From NCBI GenBank assembly GCA_003542575.1, contig DPKJ01000003.1, positions 148,793-212,792 on the forward strand: a stretch of 64,000 nt of DNA, given 5' to 3'. Positions 43,220 to 51,620 of this stretch are shown piece after piece; the stretch's first letter is position 1, and each line of letters opens with the position of its first letter. A program made the position numbers and the translations under genes. The stretch is from Rikenellaceae bacterium (GTDB taxonomy: Bacteria > Bacteroidota > Bacteroidia > Bacteroidales > UBA932). A model generated the notes under the pieces. The model searched no databases. It saw only the letters and a program-made list of their open reading frames with translations, and was not told where the DNA came from.

Positions 43220-43334
43220 TGCTTTTTTTACAGTTTAACGATAACAGTAAATATAATTGTGTGCTTTGGTCAAAAAATTTTTAGGGTTAATCCCCTATCC
43301 CTTAACTAAATAGATATATTCAATAGGTATTTAG
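43220..43334 (-). promoter_or_regulatory. rplP leader with two potential hairpins
   Basis: From the expected start near 43335 to the ATG the leader is about 115 bases. On the minus strand it opens with CTAAATA paired to TATTTAG, then GGGATTAACCC followed by A5T6, a terminator-like shape. This may be an attenuator or a binding site for a ribosomal protein of the operon. Only the pairing is seen; the function is inference. Confidence 0.4.
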
Positions 43335-43341
43335 CGGGATG

Positions 43342-43371
43342 CAAATATACCAAAAATTTTAAATGTGCAAA
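43342..43371 (-). promoter_or_regulatory. Bacteroidota promoter for the rplP-rplQ operon
   Basis: Minus strand: TTTG at 43368-43371, 18 bases, TATATTTG at 43342-43349. Nearly the consensus spacing. Supports rplP as first gene of its own transcript. Confidence 0.7.
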
Positions 43372-43389
43372 AGGATGTTGAAAATATTT

Positions 43390-44460
43390 TTACAAATTCT
43401 GAACTTTCAAGAATTTAATAAAATTGCCTCCCCAGAACATTTCAAGCTCCTTTGGGGTGTAACCTCTTTTAAGAAGTTCAATAGTGAGGTTCTTCATTTT
43501 TGAGACATTTTCCATGCCAACTACTCCTCCACCGCCGTCAAAGTCGGTTCCGATACCTACGTGTTGGATACCTACAAGATTCTTTATATAATCTATATGG
43601 TCGGCTATGTGAGCCACAGTTACAGATTCTTTAGGCAGTTCGGACAGGAAAAACCTACCGGTTGCTACCTGGATTAGACCTCCTGCCTTTGCAATTGCCT
43701 TAATCTCTTCATCTTTAAGATTGCGGTTATGGTTTTTAATAGCCCAGACTCCGGAATGGCTTGCCATGATTGGTTTTGAGCTTACCTTTAATATATCAAA
43801 AACCGATTCGGTAGATGCGTGTGATACATCTATTATAATACCAAGGCGATTCATCTCTTTTACAACAAGCTCACCAAACTGGGATAATCCGTTATGCTCA
43901 GGAGCTTTATCCATAGAGGCATCACAAATGTCATTGTTAAGATTATGGCAAAGCGTAATAGCTCTTACACCCATATCACGGAACCTTTCCAGGTTTGAGA
44001 TATCTTTACCTATTGCATATCCGTTTTCAATTGCAAATACCACCGAAGTAATTCCCTCTTTTTTGTTTCTGATGAGATCATCTGAATTGTATGCAATGGA
44101 AACACCTTTATAGTCTTCGACATATTTGCGAAATCTGGTGAGGTTATCAGATACATATTGAGTAGCCTTTAAAAGAGACTCATCGTCTCTCTCTTTCTGT
44201 CCGATATAAATTGCAAACAGAGCAGCATCAAGGCCTCCCTCTTTCATCATGGGAAATGTAACCTGCCCCTTTGCAACCCTGTACTCGGCTTCGGGGTTAT
44301 TGATATGCAATGCAGTATCATTATGGGTATCAATAGTGAAGAAATTCCTATGAATGTGTTCAGCCTTCTGTTCCAGCGACTGAGAGTAGAGAGCGGATGT
44401 TGAAAGTGCAACAATCGCTAAGCATACTGAAATTTTGCGAATAGTATTGTTAGGTATCAT
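43390..44460 (-). CDS. Membrane dipeptidase, peptidase family M19, exported
   Basis: 356 residues with a signal peptide (about 1-26). Zinc ligands in DTHNDTALH near residue 45 (His and Asp), a Glu in VFAIENGYAIG, and later His in DVSHAST and ASHSGVWAI, with GIGTDFDGGGG near the C-terminus. Cleaves dipeptides, including those with a D-residue at the second position, in the periplasm. Follows a Na+/glutamate symporter gene by 24 bases, suggesting coupled peptide hydrolysis and uptake. Confidence 0.94.
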   Translation of the reverse strand: MIPNNTIRKISVCLAIVALSTSALYSQSLEQKAEHIHRNFFTIDTHNDTALHINNPEAEYRVAKGQVTFPMMKEGGLDAALFAIYIGQKERDDESLLKATQYVSDNLTRFRKYVEDYKGVSIAYNSDDLIRNKKEGITSVVFAIENGYAIGKDISNLERFRDMGVRAITLCHNLNNDICDASMDKAPEHNGLSQFGELVVKEMNRLGIIIDVSHASTESVFDILKVSSKPIMASHSGVWAIKNHNRNLKDEEIKAIAKAGGLIQVATGRFFLSELPKESVTVAHIADHIDYIKNLVGIQHVGIGTDFDGGGGVVGMENVSKMKNLTIELLKRGYTPKELEMFWGGNFIKFLKVQNL

Positions 44461-44484
44461 TTCGTTTTAGTATAATCAACTGTT

Positions 44485-45840
44485 TTAAGCTTTGGTTTTT
44501 GCCGGAGATATCCACCAGCCCATTCTCTTTGCAAGAATTATTATAAATACCGAAGCAGCTAAAGCTGCCAGCAGAATCCACGCACCCAGACCGCTTGCAA
44601 ACATTACAGGGACAAATGTTATCAGCAAAATCTCAACAGGTGCAATAGGAAGATAGGCAAGAGCATAGTCGTCCATAGCTTTACTCTCCATTTTCGGGTC
44701 AACTATTCTGATAAGAGCAATTCCCATTGCCATGGTACCTGTCCACCATCCCCATGCAAAAATGGATCTCTCGAACCAGTAGGTTTTACATAATCTTCTG
44801 CCCAGATAGAATGTTGTAAGCCAAACAACAGTTATACCGGTCAGGATAAGAACTATTAAAGGGACAGCATATTTAACTACAACACTGAGTTGAATTGAGG
44901 CAACTCCGCATGCAACCAGAAGGTCGGTAAAGGTACTGCTCAGACGGGATGTTTGATTGGGGCATATATAGTCTGAGACTTTTGTAGCATCAAATATCTT
45001 TTTAAAAATCAACCCTACAATGAAAGAGGCAGAAAATACCGGTATCTCAAGTTTTGGGTAGTAATATTTCACCCCCTGGCTTAAAAGATATCCAATAAGA
45101 GCTACCACAAATACGAATGCCAGGTGAAAAGCAAGCGAATCAATAGAAATTGAAGATGTGGTTACCTGTCCCGCACTCTCCCTTTTCTCTGCGGGAATAA
45201 GTCCGGTTCTGAGATCATCCGGCAAATCAGAAAAATCCTTTATAAATTTAGTCTCTCCTCTTGCAGCAGCCCATTTAACCATTATAAGCCCCAGAATTAT
45301 TGCAACAACAACACCTGTGGTTGCGGTGGTCATTCCTAAACTTTTTGCCTCGTCCCATCCAAGACCTTCAAAGGCGCTTCCTATAGCTGCAGCCGTTCCG
45401 TGACCCCCGTAAAAACCTGTTGGGAGCATTACTCCAAAAGCAGGATTCAGTTGAGGCCATATAAAATTAAGTACAAATAGTCCGAAAAGACCCATCACAG
45501 CCCATTGTATAAGCATGCCCAATTGTGCATAAGCCCAAATAGGACCTACCCTGCCAGCAACCTCTTTAAATGAAAATTTGGGAGAGGAGAGTGGAAGAGC
45601 TGCAAAAACCAGTGCAATAAGAATACCGGCATAGGTGCCCAGTTGGCCGGAGAATGGCAGCAGGCCAAATCCGTTTGGACCAAGGGCCAAACCTAGAAAA
45701 CCGGCAATTAGTGATGGAGGGATAAATAGTTTTTGAATAAATTTTACTTTTACCCGGATTAATTTTCCTGCAAGCAAAAGCGCAAAAATAATCCCCAGAT
45801 CGGTAAATAAGGTCCAGGGACCATAAACAGAAGAGAGCAT
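44485..45840 (-). CDS. gltS: Sodium/glutamate symporter, GltS (ESS) family
   Basis: 451 residues, about ten to twelve helices in two repeats. The first repeat has GFYGGHGTAAAIGSAFE with the conserved GGHGTAA, and the second has a matching segment with WWTGTMAMGIALIRI. Imports glutamate with Na+ (other anions possible). Promoter box at 45857-45864. Leads the operon with the M19 dipeptidase, which could supply glutamate from peptides. Confidence 0.88.
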   Translation of the reverse strand: MLSSVYGPWTLFTDLGIIFALLLAGKLIRVKVKFIQKLFIPPSLIAGFLGLALGPNGFGLLPFSGQLGTYAGILIALVFAALPLSSPKFSFKEVAGRVGPIWAYAQLGMLIQWAVMGLFGLFVLNFIWPQLNPAFGVMLPTGFYGGHGTAAAIGSAFEGLGWDEAKSLGMTTATTGVVVAIILGLIMVKWAAARGETKFIKDFSDLPDDLRTGLIPAEKRESAGQVTTSSISIDSLAFHLAFVFVVALIGYLLSQGVKYYYPKLEIPVFSASFIVGLIFKKIFDATKVSDYICPNQTSRLSSTFTDLLVACGVASIQLSVVVKYAVPLIVLILTGITVVWLTTFYLGRRLCKTYWFERSIFAWGWWTGTMAMGIALIRIVDPKMESKAMDDYALAYLPIAPVEILLITFVPVMFASGLGAWILLAALAASVFIIILAKRMGWWISPAKTKA

Positions 45841-45856
45841 AGTTTAAGATTTTCAT

Positions 45857-45864
45857 CAAATATA
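45857..45864 (-). promoter_or_regulatory. Bacteroidota -7 box for gltS-dipeptidase
   Basis: TATATTTG on the minus strand, 17 bases before the gltS ATG. No matching -33 element seen. Confidence 0.5.
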
Positions 45865-45882
45865 GTGTTTTTGGTCTAATTC

Positions 45883-45913
45883 TTGAACATGATCGCTCAA
45901 AGAGGTAATTTTG
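45883..45913 (+). promoter_or_regulatory. Candidate promoter for the DUF4294 gene, implying a leaderless mRNA
   Basis: TTG at 45883-45885, 20 bases, TAATTTTG at 45906-45913. The ATG is at 45918, so the start of transcription would fall on or near the start codon. Confidence 0.4.
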
Positions 45914-45917
45914 TTTT

Positions 45918-46538
45918 ATGAAGAGGTTGTTCCTATATTTTATATTGTTTTTTATAGTTCCTGTTTTCCAGTCATTTCTGTACTCTCAGGATGAGAGCTA
46001 CAAAGTTGGCTACAAAATAGAGGGAAAAGACACAGTATTTCAGATTAATCTGGCTGCCGTCTATCATTTTGCATGGGACAAGAATAAAATGAAAGGTAAA
46101 GAGTGGAGAGAATTTTACAGACTGGTTTACAATTTCAGAAAGACATACCCCTATGCCCTTATTGCAAAACAGAAAATTCAGGAGGCAGACAGTGTTATGA
46201 GCAGCAAAAAATTTTCTGCACGGGAGAGGGAGAAATACATAAAGAGTTTCGAGTCCCAGCTCTTTAACGAATTTGAGAAACCCCTCAGAAAAATGACAAT
46301 TTCACAGGGGAGATTACTTCTTAAACTAATTGACCGTGAAATCGGACAAAGCTCGTATTCTCTCATCAGGGGTTATAAAGGAGGTGCTGCGGCAGGGTTC
46401 TGGCAGGGAATCGCAAAACTGTTTGGATCTGATTTAAGAAAACCCTACGACAGATTTGGTGACGATAAACTTACTGAAGAGCTTGTTCAGATGTATCAGA
46501 GAGGATCGTTTGACTATCTTTACTTCTCTCTTTTTTAG
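45918..46538 (+). CDS. DUF4294 domain protein, exported
   Basis: 206 residues with an N-terminal signal (about 1-24). The domain includes YHFAWDKNKMKGKEWREFYRLVYNFRKTYPYALIAK followed by a helical stretch with many Lys and Glu, and ends with GGAAAGFWQGIAKLFGSDLRKPYD. Function unknown; widespread in Bacteroidota. Its 3' end overlaps the convergent lpxH gene by 68 bases, so the two transcripts are complementary there. Confidence 0.88.
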   Translation: MKRLFLYFILFFIVPVFQSFLYSQDESYKVGYKIEGKDTVFQINLAAVYHFAWDKNKMKGKEWREFYRLVYNFRKTYPYALIAKQKIQEADSVMSSKKFSAREREKYIKSFESQLFNEFEKPLRKMTISQGRLLLKLIDREIGQSSYSLIRGYKGGAAAGFWQGIAKLFGSDLRKPYDRFGDDKLTEELVQMYQRGSFDYLYFSLF

Positions 46539-47271
46539 CACCGGCCCACGATAGCTGCTTTGTTTGCGAATCAAAAACCAGATACTCGCAACCGTGTATC
46601 CACTCACCCAATATGTAGAAACCTGCTCCCATTGGCGTTTTTGTATTGCCGGGAGTATGAATGTGTCCGAAAATAAAATAATCTGTATTATTTTTTTGCT
46701 CAAATTCTGTAGCAAATTTATACAAAGGGTCTTTATCTCCGCGAAATTTAAACTGTTCCCCTTTTGAAAGGCGATTGTGTTTTGACCACCTTAACGCAAT
46801 AGCAAATGCCCACCGCGGATGAAGGGCGCTGAAACATGCCTGTAAAAACCTGTTTCTGAATAATCTCTTTAAGAATTTTTGTCCATTTTCATCGCCAAGT
46901 TCGTCTCCATGGGCGAGGCAGAATTTTACACCGGCAATGTCAACAACAGTAGGATCATCCAAAATCTTTACCCCAACCTCTTTTTCAAGGTAGCCGAAGG
47001 TCCATAAATCATGGTTTCCTTTAAAGAAGTAAATCTTTACGCCCCTGTCCGAAAGATTGGTTAATGCACCCAAAGTTCTTGTGAAACCCTTTGGTATTAC
47101 ATATTTATATTCATACCAGAAGTCGAAAATATCTCCCAACAGATAAAGCGATTCTGTCTCTTTAGGAAGATTGTTCAGAAAATCAGCAAATGCTGCCTCT
47201 CTTTTTACAGGATCAAAGGCTTTAAGGCCCAGATGAACATCGGATAAAAATATATGAAGTTTTTTAGACAT
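46471..47271 (-). CDS. lpxH: UDP-2,3-diacylglucosamine diphosphatase (LpxH-like metallophosphatase)
   Basis: 266 residues. Calcineurin-like metal motifs: SDVHLG (Asp, His), GDIFDFWYEY (Asp), KGNHDLW (Asn, His, Asp), AHGDELGD (His) and FGHIHTP (His). Removes UMP from UDP-2,3-diacyl-GlcN in lipid A synthesis at the inner face of the membrane. 6 bases after uppP. The gene name rests on motif order and the envelope context. Confidence 0.9.
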   Translation of the reverse strand: MSKKLHIFLSDVHLGLKAFDPVKREAAFADFLNNLPKETESLYLLGDIFDFWYEYKYVIPKGFTRTLGALTNLSDRGVKIYFFKGNHDLWTFGYLEKEVGVKILDDPTVVDIAGVKFCLAHGDELGDENGQKFLKRLFRNRFLQACFSALHPRWAFAIALRWSKHNRLSKGEQFKFRGDKDPLYKFATEFEQKNNTDYFIFGHIHTPGNTKTPMGAGFYILGEWIHGCEYLVFDSQTKQLSWAGAKKERSKDSQTILSDTSEQALQ

Positions 47272-47277
47272 AGTGAC

Positions 47278-48069
47278 CTAATAAAAAACTGAGTAGGCTA
47301 TGCTTAACAATCCAATTACAGCACAATAAACGGCAAATCCTGTAAGGCGGGCTCTTTTGACTAGTGAAATCATTGTCTTACATGCAAAGAGTCCGGAAAA
47401 AAATGCAGCAGTAAATCCGGCAAAAAGAGAATATAGGTTAATCCCCGACTCTGCTGAAGAGAATCCTCCCGAAATAAGTTCGAGAAAACTCTCTCCCAAT
47501 ATAGGTACCAAAACCATTAGAAAAGAGAATTTTGCAATCTCCTCTCTTTTAACGCCCAGAAGAAGACCAGTAGATATGGTTGCTCCCGATCTGGATAGAC
47601 CGGGAAGCACGGCAAATGCCTGAGCAACACCTATTAAGAAGGCATTAGAGTATTTAATTTCGTTCTCTTTGGCTTTAACATACTGAGAAAGGGCAAGTAG
47701 CAATGCTGTTAAAAGCAGACAGATTCCAACGATTAAAAGACCGGAACCAAAAATTGCCTCTACCCTCTCCTTCATGAAAAGCCCAACAATAAGAACCGGC
47801 ACCATACTGAGCGCAATCTTCAGGATATATGAGCTCTCTTTATTGTATTTAAATTTTACTGATGAGGTTATAAGCGAAAAAATATCTTTCCTGAATGCAA
47901 CAATAGTACTTAATACTGTAGCGGCATGTACTGCAATTTCAAAGGAGAGATTTTCTGCCTGAATACCCAACAGCTCTTTTCCGATGGCAAGATGGCCACT
48001 GCTGCTGACTGGTAAAAATTCGGTCAGACCCTGTACCAAGCCCAGAATGAGTGCCTCAAAAAAAGTCAT
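47278..48069 (-). CDS. uppP: Undecaprenyl-diphosphate phosphatase
   Basis: 263 residues, about eight helices. LVQGLTEFLPVSSSGHLAIG (catalytic Glu and Ser region) and PGLSRSGATISTGLLLGV (Arg) are the BacA/UppP motifs. Recycles the lipid carrier of peptidoglycan and O-antigen synthesis. Starts inside the DUF3098 stop (ATGA). Confidence 0.96.
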   Translation of the reverse strand: MTFFEALILGLVQGLTEFLPVSSSGHLAIGKELLGIQAENLSFEIAVHAATVLSTIVAFRKDIFSLITSSVKFKYNKESSYILKIALSMVPVLIVGLFMKERVEAIFGSGLLIVGICLLLTALLLALSQYVKAKENEIKYSNAFLIGVAQAFAVLPGLSRSGATISTGLLLGVKREEIAKFSFLMVLVPILGESFLELISGGFSSAESGINLYSLFAGFTAAFFSGLFACKTMISLVKRARLTGFAVYCAVIGLLSIAYSVFY

Positions 48070-48299
48070 TTAGCTTTAGGTTTGTGCATAATTGCAAAAA
48101 TTTCTACGACAAATCCTGCCAGAATAAAGAGTGGTGCAAGCACAATGCGCCTGAAACTGAACATCTCCTCTCCGGTGAAAATATTAGGATCGTCTGTGCC
48201 TCCGCCGGTCATCAGGGCGTATCCGATAATCATCAGCGCCAGTCCTGCCAGCACATAAATCAGGTTTTTATAGGGGATTGCAAATTTTCCTGAATCCAT
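48066..48299 (-). CDS. DUF3098 small membrane protein
   Basis: 77 residues with two helices (about 9-27 and 50-70) and a conserved middle DPNIFTGEEMFSFRRIVLAP. Commonly found between ftsX and uppP in Bacteroidota, as here, suggesting an envelope or division-related role, but no function is known. Confidence 0.9.
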   Translation of the reverse strand: MDSGKFAIPYKNLIYVLAGLALMIIGYALMTGGGTDDPNIFTGEEMFSFRRIVLAPLFILAGFVVEIFAIMHKPKAK

Positions 48300-48317
48300 A
48301 TTGTCAAAAAATTTAGT

Positions 48318-49196
48318 TTAATAATAAATATCATCGCCCGACATGGAGACGAGCCTGCTTACAATAATAAATGTACTGAAGAGGCAAAGCAGTATTCCCA
48401 GCAATATTACACCGACAAAAACCGCAGCTACCATTTTAAAATCCAGTATATTGAATAGTTCAGGCATATCTCTGTAAACCACATACACTCCTGCTGAAAG
48501 AATCGATACAGAGAGAAGCCCCGAAATAAGCCCCTGTATACAAGCTCTGACAAGTAACGGCCTTCTTATGAAAGACCTTCTTGCTCCTACAAGTTTCATA
48601 GTATGAATTATAAACCTTTTGGAATATAGGTTAAGCCTGACAGTATTGTTTATTAGTACAAATGAGATAAACAGCAGAAGTAATATAAAGACTCCAATAA
48701 CATAGCCAGCCTTCTCCATGTTTTCGTTAATTGTCTTAACAAGAGACTCTTGGTAAACAACTTCTTCTACTCCTTCTATTTGTGCCAATTTTGCCTCAAC
48801 TCCTCTTAAAGAGTCAGGCTCAAGATAACGTGCCTTCAAGAACAAATCTATTGATACGGGAATGGGGTTGGTCTCAAATATTGAAAGGAAATCAGCACCA
48901 AGTATTTCTGACATTTCTGCAGTACCCTGCTCTTTGGAAATAAATCTTGCCTCTTTAACGAACTCCTCTTTTTCAAGAAGTCCCATCACCTCCATTGCAT
49001 AGTTTTCTGAAGTGCTTTCATTGAATAGAAGCGATAATTTGATATTCTCCCTGAAAAAGTCAGAAACTGAGCGGGCATTAACTGCCATTAACCCTGAAAG
49101 TCCGACAAGAATAAGCACCATACTGATACTTATAACCGATGATAAATATGACTGAATCAGCCTTCTGTATATGATATTTTTCTCTCTCTTCTTCAT
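48318..49196 (-). CDS. ftsX: Cell division protein FtsX
   Basis: 292 residues from the ATG at 49196. An upstream in-frame start would lie above the promoter box at 49211-49218 and is rejected. Four helices: one at the start (ISMVLILVGLSGLMAV), an extracellular domain with FISKEQGTAEMSEILGADFLS, and three at the end with VGARRSFIRRPLLVRACIQG. With FtsE it makes an ABC-type complex that switches on septal hydrolases; ftsE is not in this window. Two M23 genes are 31 kb away, possible targets. Confidence 0.93.
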   Translation of the reverse strand: MKKREKNIIYRRLIQSYLSSVISISMVLILVGLSGLMAVNARSVSDFFRENIKLSLLFNESTSENYAMEVMGLLEKEEFVKEARFISKEQGTAEMSEILGADFLSIFETNPIPVSIDLFLKARYLEPDSLRGVEAKLAQIEGVEEVVYQESLVKTINENMEKAGYVIGVFILLLLFISFVLINNTVRLNLYSKRFIIHTMKLVGARRSFIRRPLLVRACIQGLISGLLSVSILSAGVYVVYRDMPELFNILDFKMVAAVFVGVILLGILLCLFSTFIIVSRLVSMSGDDIYY

Positions 49197-49210
49197 TGTC
49201 AAAATGATTC

Positions 49211-49218
49211 CAAAGATA
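49211..49218 (-). promoter_or_regulatory. Bacteroidota -7 box for ftsX
   Basis: TATCTTTG on the minus strand, 14 bases before the ATG at 49196. Defines the start used here. Confidence 0.55.
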
Positions 49219-49247
49219 CATAAAATGTCCAATTAAATTAATTTTAT

Positions 49248-49255
49248 TATCTTTG
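49248..49255 (+). promoter_or_regulatory. Bacteroidota -7 box for the starch-synthase-like gene
   Basis: TATCTTTG on the + strand, identical to the ftsX box. The in-frame GTG at 49255 falls inside it, so the ATG at 49288 is the likely start. Confidence 0.6.
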
Positions 49256-49287
49256 TGAACAATTTGCCATTAATTCTTTCAGGAAAA

Positions 49288-50115
49288 ATGAGTGATCCCA
49301 CAAGAGTCCTTTATGTAAGCTCCGAGATATTCCCTTTTCTACCCGAAACCACAATTTCGAGAACCGGGCGCTTTTTACCTCAGGGTGTACAGGAGAGAGG
49401 ATATGAAATTCGCTCTTTTATGCCAAAATATGGTCTGATAAACGAAAGGAGAAACCAACTCCATGAAGTTATCCGGCTTTCAGGCATGAACATTATTATA
49501 AATGATATTGACAGACCTCTTATCATTAAAGTCTCTTCAATATCTTCTGCAAGAATGCAGGTTTATTTTATTGACAACGAAGATTATTTCTACAGAAAAT
49601 ACATTACCAAAGACGAAAACGAGTGCTACTTCAATGATAACGAAGAGAGGGCATCTTTTTTTGCAAGAGGTGTACTGGAGACTGTGAAAAAGCTCAGGTG
49701 GAAACCTGATATAATTCACTGTCAAGGCTGGATAGCCCACTTCCTTCCGCTATATCTGAAAAAAATATATCAGGAGGACCCTATATTTACAGATAGTAAA
49801 ATAGTATTATCTCTTTACAACGAGGGTCTTGATCAGGTATTTGGAGATGATATCAAATCTAAAATATCTGTTTCAGGAATCAGAGCCAGAGATATTGAGG
49901 TAATGAATCCAGCCAATGGCATAAATCTTGCAAAGCTAGCAGTACAGTATTCCGATGGAATTATTTACGGCGAAAACGAACTTGAACCGGAGCTTAATGC
50001 GGTTATAGAGAAAAGCTCTCTTCCCACTCTCGGGTTCATTGATACATCCGCACCTGATTCCACTTATGTTGAGGAATACATTCAGTTTTACGATAAAATT
50101 CTGGCAAAAAAATGA
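49288..50115 (+). CDS. Starch/glycogen synthase N-terminal domain protein (GT5-like, stand-alone)
   Basis: 275 residues, about half a glycogen synthase. DPTRVLYVSSEIFPF at the start and IIHCQGWIAHFLPLYLKK match the N-terminal GT5 domain (with the CQGW counterpart of HAHDW). The second Rossmann half that binds ADP-glucose is missing, and the ADP-glucose Lys motif KTGGL is replaced, so catalytic activity is doubtful. Overlaps the next gene by 4 bases; this pair with DUF4270 is common in Bacteroidota. Confidence 0.85.
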   Translation: MSDPTRVLYVSSEIFPFLPETTISRTGRFLPQGVQERGYEIRSFMPKYGLINERRNQLHEVIRLSGMNIIINDIDRPLIIKVSSISSARMQVYFIDNEDYFYRKYITKDENECYFNDNEERASFFARGVLETVKKLRWKPDIIHCQGWIAHFLPLYLKKIYQEDPIFTDSKIVLSLYNEGLDQVFGDDIKSKISVSGIRARDIEVMNPANGINLAKLAVQYSDGIIYGENELEPELNAVIEKSSLPTLGFIDTSAPDSTYVEEYIQFYDKILAKK

Positions 50116-51467
50116 CAATTAGGAACATCTTTCGTTCTGCAGCAGCGATCCTTACTACAGCAATTCTCTCATCTTGTATAGATACAGACAAAACAATAGG
50201 TTCCGGCTTATTGCCTGGAGATCATATCATTAATGTATCTGTAACGGAGTTTAATTTACCTGTAGAGATGAGGCTTTCAGACAGTTTGCAAACACTCTAT
50301 CCATCTTCTCTTATAGTAGGTAATTATAAAGACCCCGATTTTGGGTTGACTGAGGCATCTTCGGCTTTTCAATTTATTCCCTTGAGGGACTCTCTCACTT
50401 TCGGACAGAACCCTGTTCCCAAGTCTCTGAAAATGTATATGGCTGTAAGCGATAAGGCATATTTTTATGCGAAAGACGCAAACATCCCACAAAATTTTTA
50501 TGTCTACAAACTGAATATCGATCTTGACTCAAGTGTTGCATACAACAACTCAATTAAAGCCGGTGACTACGATCCTATCCCTCTGAACATTGGCGGAAAC
50601 GTCTATTTCGGAGGCGACAGCTTAAATATGAATCTCTCACTTGAGTATGCGAGTGAGTTGCTCACAGCGACGATGCTGGAGAGCGATTCAATAGAGCTGT
50701 TCCTGAAAAGATATAAAGGACTATATCTAATGACAGACCCTCTTCCAGGAGCTCTTGAAGGTGGCCGCTTTAATATGATTACTCCTACAAGCATATACTT
50801 TCTTCTTCAATACCGTCATGTTGATACTCAAAAAGGCATTGACAAGGACAGTACAATTATGTATTATGTAAGAGAGTCCCAACCTTCGGCTAACTCATTC
50901 AAACACTCATCTGCATCTCTTGAGACATCCGCTGCTGTTGAGACCATCTATATGGAGGGGTTTGCCGGAATAAAACCTTATATTGATTTTTCAAAGGTTA
51001 AAACAGATATTTTAAACTGGGCACAGCAAAACAATATTGACTATTCAAAAGTAGTTGTAGCCAAAGCTGAGATAAGGCTTCCTTATGAAAACCCTACTGA
51101 CTTTACAAGGCTAAACTACTATCCTTCTCAGCTATTTCTTGCAACAAGAGAGACATCTGACAAAGATCACCTGGTTCTTTACGAACCGGTTAAAGATCTT
51201 AGTGTATACGAGACCAATGGCACAATCAATCGTTCACTTCTATACTACTCACTTGATGTAAGCTCATATGTACAGAGGATGATGCAGGGCAAAATTACAG
51301 GTAGTACTTTACAAACATGGGTGACTCCTGTGATGCAGACCAGTGATTTTTACTCAGGGGTTACAACCTTCTACGTTCAAAATCTCCTTTATGGCAAGGC
51401 AATTCTTAACGGACCTGCTGCAGCAAGAAAGCCCAAACTTATTCTAACCTACGCAGTAATGCCTTAA
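50112..51467 (+). CDS. DUF4270 lipoprotein
   Basis: 451 residues. Signal and lipobox LSSC near residue 22, then DTDKTIGSGLLPGDHIINVSVTEF and GNYKDPDFGLTEASSAFQFIPLRDS, the DUF4270 start. Mostly beta. Likely outer-membrane or surface lipoprotein; function unknown. Starts within the end of the GT5-like gene and is followed by a strong terminator. Confidence 0.88.
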   Translation: MTIRNIFRSAAAILTTAILSSCIDTDKTIGSGLLPGDHIINVSVTEFNLPVEMRLSDSLQTLYPSSLIVGNYKDPDFGLTEASSAFQFIPLRDSLTFGQNPVPKSLKMYMAVSDKAYFYAKDANIPQNFYVYKLNIDLDSSVAYNNSIKAGDYDPIPLNIGGNVYFGGDSLNMNLSLEYASELLTATMLESDSIELFLKRYKGLYLMTDPLPGALEGGRFNMITPTSIYFLLQYRHVDTQKGIDKDSTIMYYVRESQPSANSFKHSSASLETSAAVETIYMEGFAGIKPYIDFSKVKTDILNWAQQNNIDYSKVVVAKAEIRLPYENPTDFTRLNYYPSQLFLATRETSDKDHLVLYEPVKDLSVYETNGTINRSLLYYSLDVSSYVQRMMQGKITGSTLQTWVTPVMQTSDFYSGVTTFYVQNLLYGKAILNGPAAARKPKLILTYAVMP

Positions 51468-51503
51468 TCAAGGCATATCTCACACCCTGATTAGGCTAAC
51501 AGA

Positions 51504-51544
51504 AAAATCAAAAGAGCAGCTCAATGAGCTGCTCTTTTGATTTT
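51504..51544 (+). terminator. Strong rho-independent terminator after DUF4270
   Basis: Perfect 19-base arms (51504-51522 and 51526-51544) with a 3-base loop; A-run at the 5' arm and T-run in the 3' arm. Can work in both directions. Confidence 0.88.
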
Positions 51545-51620
51545 GTGCTATGTTAAAGCTCATCAATAAGCAACATCTGTTTTTTAGCTTATTTTCTGAA
51601 GCATTTTTCGGATAAAGGCT

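Noticed and set aside
49255..49287. GTG start for the starch-synthase-like protein
   Set aside because: The GTG lies inside the TATCTTTG promoter box; the ATG at 49288 matches family starts.
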